From Blautia luti (GTDB taxonomy: Bacteria > Bacillota > Clostridia > Lachnospirales > Lachnospiraceae), in contig NZ_JAAITI010000003.1 of NCBI RefSeq assembly GCF_013304735.1, forward strand, positions 1-64,000: a stretch of DNA of 64,000 nucleotides, read 5' to 3'. The position numbers and the translations under genes are program-made. The number at the start of each line of letters is the position of its first letter. Position 1 is the stretch's first letter. Below are positions 35,959 through 44,327 of the stretch, in pieces. The notes below the pieces were generated by a model. It had not been told where the DNA came from, searched no databases, and saw nothing but the letters and a program-made list of their open reading frames with translations.

Positions 35959-37332
35959 CTATTTATCCTGTGAATCTTTCAGGGCATTCTTCTGATCGTC
36001 ATCCACACCCTCGGATACTTCTTTCTGGAAAAAGATCTTCACAGTCATAAACAGAAGCTTGATGTCCAGAAGGAATGAATAATTCTCAATATAGAACAGG
36101 TCCAGTTTCAGCTTGTCGTACGGTGTGGTGTTATATTTGCCGTAGACCTGTGCATAACCGGTCAGTCCTGCTTTTACCTTAAGACGGTAATGGAATTCCG
36201 GGATCTCCTGCTCGTATTCCTGCATGATCACGTCTCGTTCCGGACGGGGTCCTACCAGAGACATATCTCCCACAAATACATTAAACAACTGCGGAAGTTC
36301 ATCCAGATGCAGGTTACGGAGAACATGTCCCACCGGTGTGATTCGGGAGTCATGCTTGGATGCAAGACGTGCTCCGTTCTTCTCGGAATCCACGCACATG
36401 CTCCGGAATTTCCGGATACGGAACTCTTTTCCCTTATAAGTGAGACGATCCTGAAGATAAAACACCGGGCCGCCATCATAAGCCTTCACCGCAATGGCAA
36501 TGATCAGCATGATCGGGGAAGATACAATAATTCCAAGGCCGGAAACAACAATATCCAGAAGTCTCTTCGCTGCGCGCTGCTCCATGGAAAGTCCCTGGTT
36601 CCTGCACATCAGAAGCGGGGTATCAAACAGGTGGATCCTGTCCGTTCCCAGCAGAATGATATCAGAAATCTTCGGACTCATATAACAGCGGATGGAATGA
36701 GAGAAACAGTATTTCAGATACTTGTTTCGGATCTGGGACGGAAGATCCCAGATAATCACGCCTTCATAGTTTTCCATCATGGCGTGAATCTTCTCTTCTC
36801 CCTCGCGGATGTGTACCTTACCGCTGATATCGTACTTATCCTTTCGGGTATTCATCTTGTGGATGACATCTCCGGGGTCACGGTCGCCGTAGATCACCAG
36901 AAGTCTTCTGGCTCCGTACAATTTGGAATAAATAAAACGGCTTCCCCATATCCAGAGGATGGTTACCACGATCTGAACCAGTGTCATCTCTATGATCGGG
37001 CCGGCTGAAAGGAACCAGCGGTTGATCAGAGTGATCTGAAAATACGTTACAACATTGGTACAGATACTTGCCAGTGTCAGCGAATAAAACACATCGATCC
37101 TCTTCAGATAACCTACCTTCAGGCCTCCGTAAAGCTTGGCAAACATCAGATAGATCAGTGCATAGATCAGGATCAGCACCCAGTTACCTTTTCTCCAGAA
37201 TGGTTTCAGGATCAGGCTGCTGTAAAAATCGTACCACACATAAGCAAAGATCGCAGTCTGTGCAATAATGATCAGGCTTGCCAGACAAAACACCACAAAT
37301 CTTTTATAATCTTCTCTTTTACTTCTGTTCAC
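35959..37332 (-). CDS. Undecaprenyl-phosphate sugar-phosphate transferase (WbaP-like)
   Basis: This 457-aa protein begins at a GTG (GGGAG 8 nt upstream). It has four N-terminal membrane helices (about 14-125), a CoA-binding-like middle domain and a bacterial sugar-transferase domain (about 260-455): KRLLDIVVSG, FRIRKFRSM, DELPQLFNVFVGDMSLVGP. It would transfer a sugar-1-phosphate onto undecaprenyl phosphate, starting a surface polysaccharide. Confidence 0.93.
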   Translation of the reverse strand: MNRSKREDYKRFVVFCLASLIIIAQTAIFAYVWYDFYSSLILKPFWRKGNWVLILIYALIYLMFAKLYGGLKVGYLKRIDVFYSLTLASICTNVVTYFQITLINRWFLSAGPIIEMTLVQIVVTILWIWGSRFIYSKLYGARRLLVIYGDRDPGDVIHKMNTRKDKYDISGKVHIREGEEKIHAMMENYEGVIIWDLPSQIRNKYLKYCFSHSIRCYMSPKISDIILLGTDRIHLFDTPLLMCRNQGLSMEQRAAKRLLDIVVSGLGIIVSSPIMLIIAIAVKAYDGGPVFYLQDRLTYKGKEFRIRKFRSMCVDSEKNGARLASKHDSRITPVGHVLRNLHLDELPQLFNVFVGDMSLVGPRPERDVIMQEYEQEIPEFHYRLKVKAGLTGYAQVYGKYNTTPYDKLKLDLFYIENYSFLLDIKLLFMTVKIFFQKEVSEGVDDDQKNALKDSQDK

Positions 37333-37373
37333 AGATTTTTCTCCCTTCCTTAGGAGTTGTTATTAACCATATC

Positions 37374-37397
37374 ATTATAGCCAATATATACTCTTAC
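37374..37397 (-). promoter_or_regulatory. Promoter of the sugar-phosphate transferase gene
   Basis: On the minus strand a good TATAAT (37379-37374) lies about 45 bp upstream of the GTG start. The -35 region is weak (TGGACG-like, 17 bp away). Confidence 0.4.
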
Positions 37398-37465
37398 GTC
37401 CAGAGATTCCTCTTATTTTTATTCTGATATTTTCCTATCACACCGTTTTTCTCTGTAAATATGGC

Positions 37466-37496
37466 AAAAATCCCCGGAATTTTTCCAGGGATTTTT
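37466..37496. terminator. Terminator after the importer operon
   Basis: AAAATCCC and GGGATTTT flank a short imperfect stem. T-runs occur on both strands just after the binding-protein gene. Confidence 0.6.
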
Positions 37497-37543
37497 ATCT
37501 GTTTCTGTTTATTTTTCTTTTTCAATTTTCGCGCTTTTTACAA

Positions 37544-38905
37544 TTATTCGTTCACCAGATTATACTCTTCGATGGATTTGTTGATGGAATCTGCCATGTT
37601 TTTCACAGCTGTATCCACATCTTCTTTTCCATTGAGCATGCTCTCGATCTCGGATTCCACAGTAGCTCTTGCCTCCGGGAATACGCTTAACAGAGCACCT
37701 ACATAGTCTGCAGAAGAATCGTGGAGCTGGTCGATAGCTGTCTGGAACTGCGGATATTTTGCAACGTTATCCTTAAATACCTGCTCGTCCTGAGCTTTTA
37801 CTGTTACAGGGAAGTATCCGGTCTGTGCGTTCCAGTAAGCCTGGGATTCCGGAGAAATGAGGAATTTTACGAATTCCCATGTTGCACGGAGTTTTTTCGG
37901 ATCGTTGTTGTTCAGTGCCCAGAGAGATGCACCACCGATGGAAACACCACCCTCATCGCTGGATTTGATCTTCGGGAAGTATGCGGTACCAACCTCAAAT
38001 TTTCCGTTTACATCCTGAAGGATCTGTTTCAGGGAAGCTGTGGAACCAAGTGTAATAGCTGCTTTTCCTGCGGAGAAATCTGCAAGTCCTGCATCGCCGC
38101 CTTTTCCTACGATTGGTGCGAAACCTTTGTCGTTAAGGTCTTTCCATGCTGTAAGGATGTTCTTTGCAGCGCCGTTCTCATCGAAAGCTACGGCTGTTGC
38201 AGCATCTTTACGTCCGTTTCCATTGTCCGCATACTCAAGGCCCTGTTTTCCAATAAACTGCTCGAAGAACCATCCGTAGATTCCAAGAGACATTACCTCA
38301 CCTGCGCCGCCTTTGTCCAGAAGATCCTGTCCGATCTCACCGATTCCTTCCAGGCTGTCAGGAACTTCTGTGATGCCTGCTTTGTCAAACATATCCTTAT
38401 TATAATACATGATCGGTGTGGATGAGTTAAATGGCATGGAGTACAGCTCATTGTCGATGGTGTAGTAAGCTGCCAGGTTTGGCTCGATCTCAGATACGTC
38501 GTAATTGTCTGCATCGATCATCTGCTGCATGGGAACAATCCAGCCGGAATCGATCATGAATCTTGTTCCGATCTCGTATACCTGTACAAGATCTGCACCC
38601 ATGTTTCCGATCTGTGCACTTTTCAGTTTGTTCAGGGAGTCATCGTACTCGCCCTGATACTGAGCGTCTACAGTAATTCCATATTCATTCTCATCGTTGA
38701 ATTTTTTTACCAGTGTATCAATTGCCTCGCCATTGACACCACCCATGGAATGCCAGAAAGTAATGGTTGTTCCGTCTACGTCGGAAGCGTCTGCCATCTC
38801 CACGTTTTCATCTGTGGAAGCATCTGCGGCGAATACAGTCACTCCGGAGAGTGAACCGATGGTCATTGCTGCGGTAAGAAAAGCTGCGATGATTTTTTTC
38901 TTCAT
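37544..38905 (-). CDS. ugpB: ABC-transporter solute-binding protein, glycerol-3-phosphate type
   Basis: This 453-aa secreted protein has a Sec signal (about 1-26, cleavage likely after VFA). It matches UgpB-like proteins (TITFWHSMGGVNGEAI, MPFNSSTPIMYYNKDMF) that bind glycerol-3-phosphate or related esters. Unlike most Gram-positive binding proteins it has no lipobox cysteine, and no Cys at all is visible, so anchoring is unclear. It is the last gene of the importer operon. Substrate is inferred from family; sugars are possible. Confidence 0.8.
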   Translation of the reverse strand: MKKKIIAAFLTAAMTIGSLSGVTVFAADASTDENVEMADASDVDGTTITFWHSMGGVNGEAIDTLVKKFNDENEYGITVDAQYQGEYDDSLNKLKSAQIGNMGADLVQVYEIGTRFMIDSGWIVPMQQMIDADNYDVSEIEPNLAAYYTIDNELYSMPFNSSTPIMYYNKDMFDKAGITEVPDSLEGIGEIGQDLLDKGGAGEVMSLGIYGWFFEQFIGKQGLEYADNGNGRKDAATAVAFDENGAAKNILTAWKDLNDKGFAPIVGKGGDAGLADFSAGKAAITLGSTASLKQILQDVNGKFEVGTAYFPKIKSSDEGGVSIGGASLWALNNNDPKKLRATWEFVKFLISPESQAYWNAQTGYFPVTVKAQDEQVFKDNVAKYPQFQTAIDQLHDSSADYVGALLSVFPEARATVESEIESMLNGKEDVDTAVKNMADSINKSIEEYNLVNE

Positions 38906-39039
38906 AACTTTTTTCTCCTCTTGAAAAATTTTCTTTTTTTCTTTCTTCTTTCTATATAAGATGAACTGCAGGCCTTACGGCGCTGCAATATCTTTTCCCC
39001 TGCGGAAAAAATGCTCCGGGATTATTGTCCGCTCCGGGA

Positions 39040-39957
39040 TCAGCCTTTGACTGCTCCTGAGAACATTCCACGGATCAGCTGTTTCTGTCCAATGATAAAG
39101 ATGGAAATAGACGGAATAATGATCATGACTACACCTGCAATCATCAGAGTGATGGACTGGGAATCTACGCTGTCCAGCATACTGATACCGATCTGAACGG
39201 TTCGCATATTGTTGGAACCGGTTACCAGAAGCGGCCACATGTACATGTTCCATGCATTGATGAAAGTGTACACTGCCATGGCTCCGATGGCGGATTTTGT
39301 CAGCGGAAGCAGGATCTTTACGATAAATTTCAGGTTGCTGCAACCGTCAAGTTTTGCCGATTCATACAATGAGATCGGGAAAGTCATGTAAAACTGACGG
39401 AACAGGAAAATTCCCATTGCGGATGTAAGGTAAGGCACGATCAGTACCTGGTAAGTATCCAGCATTCCCCAGCTTGATACGGTCAGGTAGTTGGAAATGA
39501 TCGTTGCCTCTCCTGGAACCATCATGGTTGCCATCACGACCATGAAGAGAATACCTTTTCCTTTGAATTCCAGGAAAGAAAACGCAAAAGCAGCAAGAGA
39601 ACAGGTAATGATCTGTCCGATGGTAATGCATCCCGCCATAATAAAGGAATTCAAAATAAAACGGAGAAGCGGAACGGTGCGGAATGCATTGATAAAGTTG
39701 GAAAAGGTCGGATTTTTGGGAAAGAGATTTAACTCTGTAGTAAACAGTTCATTAGAAGGCATCAGCGCAATACTGATGGCGTAAAGCAGCGGAAGCAGAA
39801 TCAGAACCGCAAACACCACATTGGCAGCCACACAAAGGGCGGTTCTTGCTCTTCTCTTTGTGAGTGCTTTTGCATTCATGGCTTCTTTCAGCTTCAGAAG
39901 TTCTTCTTTTGACAGATTTCCCACAGCGGGAACTGCCACATTTTCCATCTGACTCAT
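39040..39957 (-). CDS. ugpE: ABC-transporter permease, carbohydrate type (UgpE-like)
   Basis: This 305-aa membrane protein has six helices and the EAA loop (YESAKLDGCSNLKFIVKILL). It belongs to the UgpE/MalG family and starts on a TGATG overlap with the stop of its partner permease. Confidence 0.85.
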   Translation of the reverse strand: MSQMENVAVPAVGNLSKEELLKLKEAMNAKALTKRRARTALCVAANVVFAVLILLPLLYAISIALMPSNELFTTELNLFPKNPTFSNFINAFRTVPLLRFILNSFIMAGCITIGQIITCSLAAFAFSFLEFKGKGILFMVVMATMMVPGEATIISNYLTVSSWGMLDTYQVLIVPYLTSAMGIFLFRQFYMTFPISLYESAKLDGCSNLKFIVKILLPLTKSAIGAMAVYTFINAWNMYMWPLLVTGSNNMRTVQIGISMLDSVDSQSITLMIAGVVMIIIPSISIFIIGQKQLIRGMFSGAVKG

Positions 39958-40820
39958 CAGTAATTTACTCCCTTCTTTTCAATACGGAACATGATCAGTG
40001 TAATGATCATGATGATTATAAACAGGATCACAGACTGGGCTGCCGCACTTCCGAACCGGTAGTTGAAAAATGCGTCCCTGTAAATGGAATAGACGATTAC
40101 GTTGGTAGACTCATTTGGTCCGCCTTCTGTCAGGATCTTGATCTGGCCGAAAGACTGAAAGGCCTGAATGATATTTACTACCAGTGTGTAAAACATGATC
40201 GGGGAAAGTCCCGGAAGTGTCAGGCTGAAAAACTGCTGCACACTGCTGGCTCCGTCTACGGAAGCTCTCTCATAAATGGTCTCATCAATGTTTCCAAGTC
40301 CTGCGGAAAAATACAGGAAGTTGATTCCGCTGTTCAGCCATGCTGTGAGAACTGCCACACAGATCAGTGCGGTGTTCGGATCGTTCAGCCAGTTGATGTC
40401 CAGACCAAGAAGCTTATTTACAATACCAACTGCCGGATGAAGCATGATCTGGAAGATCATTGCCGCGGAGCTGGATGCGATAGCCATTGGCAGCGCATAG
40501 GAAGTACTGAACACCCGGATTCCCGGAAATGCTTTGTTACAGAGCACTGAGGCAATCAGGCCAAGAAGCATGCCACCGACCACCACGATCAGAACGAAGA
40601 TCAGGGTTACTTTCAGGCTGTTGATAAAGGATGCGGACTGAATCAGTTCTTTATAGTTGTCCAGGCCAACGTACAGTTTTGCCTGGCCCATTTTGTTTGT
40701 TTTGTACAAACTTAAATAGATTGTTTTTACAAACGGATAAAACAGGAAAACTCCAAAAATCAGCATACAGGGTACCAGATATAAGTACGGTGTGATCTTA
40801 CTTTTGCTGTTATTTCCCAT
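39957..40820 (-). CDS. ugpA: ABC-transporter permease, carbohydrate type (UgpA-like)
   Basis: This 287-aa membrane protein has six helices and the EAA motif YERASVDGASSVQQFFSLTL. It is of the UgpA/MalF family without a long periplasmic insertion. GGGAGG precedes the start. It pairs with the next permease gene, which it overlaps by one base. Confidence 0.85.
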   Translation of the reverse strand: MGNNSKSKITPYLYLVPCMLIFGVFLFYPFVKTIYLSLYKTNKMGQAKLYVGLDNYKELIQSASFINSLKVTLIFVLIVVVGGMLLGLIASVLCNKAFPGIRVFSTSYALPMAIASSSAAMIFQIMLHPAVGIVNKLLGLDINWLNDPNTALICVAVLTAWLNSGINFLYFSAGLGNIDETIYERASVDGASSVQQFFSLTLPGLSPIMFYTLVVNIIQAFQSFGQIKILTEGGPNESTNVIVYSIYRDAFFNYRFGSAAAQSVILFIIIMIITLIMFRIEKKGVNY

Positions 40821-40822
40821 GA

Positions 40823-41968
40823 TTATTTCTCCTCCCTGTAAAAAAGATTTTCTTCGGTTTCCGGATCAAACACATGGGCTTTATCCATGTCAAAATATAA
40901 GGAAACTTTTTCTCCAACCTGGGTCTGATTCTCCGGATTTAGGCGTACTGCCAGGGTTTTGCCCTGCTCATCAAAATAGAGGATTACTTCCGCTCCCAGC
41001 ATTTCCCGGTTTACTACGGGCTCATCCACATTTACGCTGTCCTTTTCGATCCCAAGTTTTTTTGCCTCATCAAGTTCGTAAATATCTTCCGGACGGATTC
41101 CCAGGATCACGTGTCTGCCGTTGTATTTGTCTGCGATCTGTTTTCCCCTGGTACCATCCAAATAAACTTTTTTTACAGTTTTTGCGTCATCCAGAAGAAG
41201 GGCTGTGCGGTTGTTTTCTTCTGCTTTTACGGTACACTGGAAAAAGTTCATGGACGGGGAACCCAGGAAACCTGCCACAAAGAGATTCACTGGATTGCCG
41301 TAAATGCTCTGCGGTGCTCCTACCTGCTGGATCAGACCGTCTTTCATGACCACAATCTTAGTCCCAAGAGTCATGGCCTCTGTCTGGTCGTGTGTTACGT
41401 AAATAATGGTGGTATCCAGCTGTTTATGTAATTTCACAAGCTCCACTCGCATCTGTGCACGGAGTTTTGCATCCAGGTTGGAAAGCGGCTCATCCATCAG
41501 GAAGGCTTTCGGCTTCCGGATAATAGCACTTCCGATGGCAACTCGCTGTTTCTGTCCACCGGAAAGAGCTGCCGGTTTCCGGTCAAGAAGCTGCTCGATC
41601 TCCAGGATCTTTGCCACCTCGTGGACTTTTTTATCAATCTCGTCTTTTGGCATTTTGCGGATCTTCAGGGCATAGGCCATATTTCCGTAAACTGTCATGT
41701 TTGGATATAAAGCATAATTCTGGAATACCATGGACATTCCTCTCTCCTTTGGTTCCAGATAATTGGAAAGTTCTCCGTCGATCCACAGCTCACCGTCTGT
41801 GATTTCCTCCAGGCCTGCAATGATACGCAGGGTTGTGGATTTTCCGCATCCGGACGGACCTACGAAGATTACAAATTCTTTATCATGTATATCAAGGTTA
41901 AAATCCTTTACACCGTAATGTTCCGAATCAAATTGCTTACATACATTTCTAAGTGCAATTTCTGACAT
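40823..41968 (-). CDS. ugpC: ABC-transporter ATPase, UgpC/MsmK type
   Basis: This 381-aa ATPase starts at the ATG at 41968 after AAGGAG. It has Walker A GPSGCGKST, signature LSGGQKQRVAIGSAI, Walker B AFLMDEPLSNLD and a C-terminal TOBE regulatory domain (about 235-375). It is first in the ugpC-A-E-B order. MsmK-type ATPases can also serve other sugar importers, so sharing is possible. Confidence 0.88.
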   Translation of the reverse strand: MSEIALRNVCKQFDSEHYGVKDFNLDIHDKEFVIFVGPSGCGKSTTLRIIAGLEEITDGELWIDGELSNYLEPKERGMSMVFQNYALYPNMTVYGNMAYALKIRKMPKDEIDKKVHEVAKILEIEQLLDRKPAALSGGQKQRVAIGSAIIRKPKAFLMDEPLSNLDAKLRAQMRVELVKLHKQLDTTIIYVTHDQTEAMTLGTKIVVMKDGLIQQVGAPQSIYGNPVNLFVAGFLGSPSMNFFQCTVKAEENNRTALLLDDAKTVKKVYLDGTRGKQIADKYNGRHVILGIRPEDIYELDEAKKLGIEKDSVNVDEPVVNREMLGAEVILYFDEQGKTLAVRLNPENQTQVGEKVSLYFDMDKAHVFDPETEENLFYREEK

Positions 41969-42500
41969 CACTTATCTCCTTTCTCTCCTCGCTCGCATGG
42001 TTCTTAGTATAGAAGTTTTCCGGATATTCAGATATCGTAGTTACGCTAAGTGATTGTGAAGTATGTGTTAAATTATTTCGGAAATTATATGCAATTCCGT
42101 TAAATTCTTTCTCCTGGGTAAAATTTCTGCCTTATCTTTCCATTCCTGAACCAGGCTAATAAATCAGATTTTGCATTCACTACTCATCTCTGCCCAAAAT
42201 AAATGGCAACTTTGGGGCTTTCATTGCCGCTTAATTTGTGCAATTTTTCATGTTGTTTTAATTTTTTCTGTAAAATCTCAAATTCCGGCTATGTTTTTGT
42301 CTAATTTTACTCTTGAAGTTTCGTGTATAAGTCAAACAATACAAAATATTTCTCTCAAATTTTCTAACTTTTTGTTAGCCACTTAGCCTGAGAAGTGCTA
42401 TAATAATCCCAGTCAGAAAAGAAATGCAGAATTCGTGTTACTGCGAACAGCGCGAACAGCAACATTACCGGAATCCATGCATCAGGAGGAGGAATTTGAC
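41969..42500. other. Intergenic region between the importer operon and L25
   Basis: This 532-bp AT-rich gap has no supported gene. It carries the divergent promoters: a TATACT box for ugpC on the minus strand (42011-42006) and a TATAAT box for the L25 gene (42399-42404) with a weak TTAGCC -35 18 bp upstream. No riboswitch fold was recognised. Confidence 0.5.
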
Positions 42501-43094
42501 ATGATCACATTGAAAGCAGAGAAAAGAAACCCGAATGTAAAGGCTAAAAAATTAAGACGTGAGGGTTACGTCACAGGAATTCTTAGTGGAAAAGAAATGA
42601 AAGAGCCAGTAGCACTTCAGTTCAATGGTGCCGAGGCCGCAAAATTCATTAAAGCAAATAAAGAAGGAACTCAGATTTATCTGGACATCGAAGGCGAAAA
42701 AGTCGATGCCCTGGTAAAGAACATTGATTATAATCCAATTGAGAAACAGTTGATGGCTCTGGACTTCCAGGCTCTGGTTGCCGGTGAAAAAGTATCCACA
42801 ACCGTAGCTATCAAACTGGAGCACACCGATATGGTTCAGGGTATTGTTGAACAGGAAATAGAAGAAGTTCATTACAAAGCAGATCCTGCCAACCTGCTGG
42901 ATACTATCGTCATCGACTTCGACGGCTATCCTGCAGATGTCCGTGACATCCATGTAAAAGACCTCCCGATTCCGGAAGGCAAACAGGTACACTTCATCAC
43001 ACCTGAGGATGCCGTTGTTGTTCATATCGGTGAGTACGCAGCCGCTCCAGAGGAAGACGAAGAGGCTGAAGATGCTGAGGCTGAAACGAAATAA
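42501..43094 (+). CDS. ctc: 50S ribosomal protein L25 / general stress protein Ctc
   Basis: This 197-aa protein starts at the ATG at 42501 after AGGAGGAGG. The N-terminal L25 domain (about 1-90) binds 5S rRNA. The C-terminal TL5 domain is followed by an acidic tail (EEDEEAEDAEAETK). It is transcribed alone and followed by a strong terminator. Confidence 0.93.
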   Translation: MITLKAEKRNPNVKAKKLRREGYVTGILSGKEMKEPVALQFNGAEAAKFIKANKEGTQIYLDIEGEKVDALVKNIDYNPIEKQLMALDFQALVAGEKVSTTVAIKLEHTDMVQGIVEQEIEEVHYKADPANLLDTIVIDFDGYPADVRDIHVKDLPIPEGKQVHFITPEDAVVVHIGEYAAAPEEDEEAEDAEAETK

Positions 43095-43108
43095 AAATCC
43101 ACTACATG

Positions 43109-43145
43109 AAAATGCCCCGGAGCGTGATTGCTCCGGGGCATTTTT
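43109..43145 (+). terminator. Terminator of ctc
   Basis: AAAATGCCCCGGAGC and GCTCCGGGGCATTTT form a strong stem followed by T5. Confidence 0.9.
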
Positions 43146-43165
43146 GTATATTTACATATAAAGTA

Positions 43166-43452
43166 CTATCGTGTTAAATCCTTCACCCATTTATACTTCC
43201 GGAAATGATGCAGCACCCATGGAAGTTTTCCTACTTCATCAATACAGGTACATGCATAGATCACCACTACAGGCCAGTGGAAATATAATTCTGATCCATT
43301 CCCCCAAGCATAAACGCGTCCGCCACCGCCACCAGCGCCAGCATCAGATTCTGCAGAACAATGGGAATCATCAAATTCCATAGTTTGTGATAAAATATAC
43401 TTTTTTCTTTGTTTACTTTCCTTCTCCATTCGTTTTTTCCATATTTTATCAT
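43166..43452 (-). pseudogene. MATE transporter remnant with internal deletion
   Basis: The 5' part encodes a MATE N-terminus (KLWNLMIPIVLQNLMLALVA and ADAFMLGG). A shifted frame then encodes a MATE C-terminus (VVVIYACTCIDEVGKLPW, KYKWVKDLTR). Nearly the whole middle (around 380 residues) is missing and the frames differ, with a stop at the junction. It is a non-functional scar. Confidence 0.8.
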
Positions 43453-43464
43453 ACTTTAAGCAAC

Positions 43465-43498
43465 AGAAAAACCCCGGAAACCTTACGGTTCCGGGGTA
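43465..43498 (-). terminator. Terminator attached to the tuf 3' fragment
   Basis: ACCCCGGAA / TTCCGGGGT form a 9-bp stem with T5 on the minus strand. It lies 55 bp after the tuf stop, where a native tuf terminator would be. Confidence 0.75.
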
Positions 43499-43551
43499 TC
43501 TTACGTTTGGACACATGTACCTTGCGGTACTCAATATATATTAATCAGTGA

Positions 43552-43605
43552 TTACTCGATGATTGTAGCAACACGTCCTGATCCTACAGTACGTCCACCC
43601 TCGCG
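43552..43605 (-). pseudogene. tuf: Isolated 3' end of tuf (elongation factor Tu)
   Basis: Codons for REGGRTVGSGRVATIIE and a TAA stop match the last 17 residues of EF-Tu. The upstream bases (MQDRY..) are unrelated. Only this fragment plus a terminator is present, so it is either the far side of an insertion into tuf or a copied gene end, as left by elements that integrate into 3' ends of conserved genes. Confidence 0.8.
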
Positions 43606-43968
43606 GTATCGGTCTTGCATATTAAGACGTTTTTTTCGTATATTTCTGTCTTTTTATTATCATTTTCAGCCGGAAATCCGGAGCGTTTTTCTGATTTTGA
43701 ATTATTTTGTTATCATACTGTTATCACAACTTCTTTGGTGAACACTCAATAAAAACAAATTTAGGATTGCATATACACTCACAGGTTGTTATGATCGTTC
43801 TATGGGTGCTACCTACACGGTAGGCGGTTAGTCCTTCTACGGAGGGACTGTGGTCTACACTCCGTTACGGTCGGTGCTAAACGAGTGCCACCGGCACTCA
43901 GCACCCCTCCGATTACATAGAAATCCCCAGCTCGGCTGACGGAAATCTTGCTAAAGGAGGGGATGCCA
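43606..43968. other. Hairpin-rich intergenic region before the small toxin
   Basis: No gene is supported here. Hairpins include CCTACacggTAGG and AGTCCttctacggaGGGACT near 43812-43850. They may form part of a regulatory leader or an antisense RNA for the small hydrophobic protein. Confidence 0.4.
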
Positions 43969-44064
43969 ATGTTGACGCTTGAAGGTCTGATTGCTGTTAT
44001 TAGCCTATACTTGACAGCTTTCAGTCTCGGATACACAATAGGAAGCAATAAGACACAAAAATAG
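43969..44064 (+). CDS. Small hydrophobic peptide, holin-like toxin candidate
   Basis: This 31-aa peptide, MLTLEGLIAVISLYLTAFSL followed by a short GYTIGSNKTQK tail, forms one membrane helix. A strong AAAGGAGG is 8 nt upstream, and a terminator overlaps the stop. Short single-helix peptides with strong ribosome sites and structured leaders are typical of type I toxin systems (TxpA/BsrG, holin-like). An antisense RNA has not been shown. Confidence 0.6.
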   Translation: MLTLEGLIAVISLYLTAFSLGYTIGSNKTQK

Positions 44065-44098
44065 CCGCCCCAGTCTGCTAAACTAAGCGGCAATTTTT
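44062..44098 (+). terminator. Terminator overlapping the toxin stop
   Basis: GCCGC (44064-44068) and GCGGC (44087-44091) pair around an 18-nt loop and are followed by AATTTTTG. Confidence 0.6.
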
Positions 44099-44203
44099 GC
44101 TATATTCACACTCAATACACTGAATAAAATCCGTTACTGTTGAATCTCTTATTTACTGATAAAACTTGATTTTTCTTCTTTGAACCTTTAATATTCATTG
44201 TAG

Positions 44204-44277
44204 ATACCTCTTGTATTCGTTAGATTTTACCAACTTGCCGGTCAGTAATAATCTAATTTTACTTGAGGTATTTTTTT
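44204..44277 (+). repeat. Nested inverted repeat with T-run
   Basis: ATACCTC (44204-44210) and GAGGTAT (44265-44271) enclose TTAGATT (44220-44226) and AATCTAA (44250-44256). The distal arm is followed by T6G. It looks like an attenuator or terminator reading rightward, with no obvious gene of its own. Confidence 0.5.
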
Positions 44278-44327
44278 GTCAATCTCTTGACCTATTTAAA
44301 TTATACAGGAAGCTTTTTGGCGTTTTT

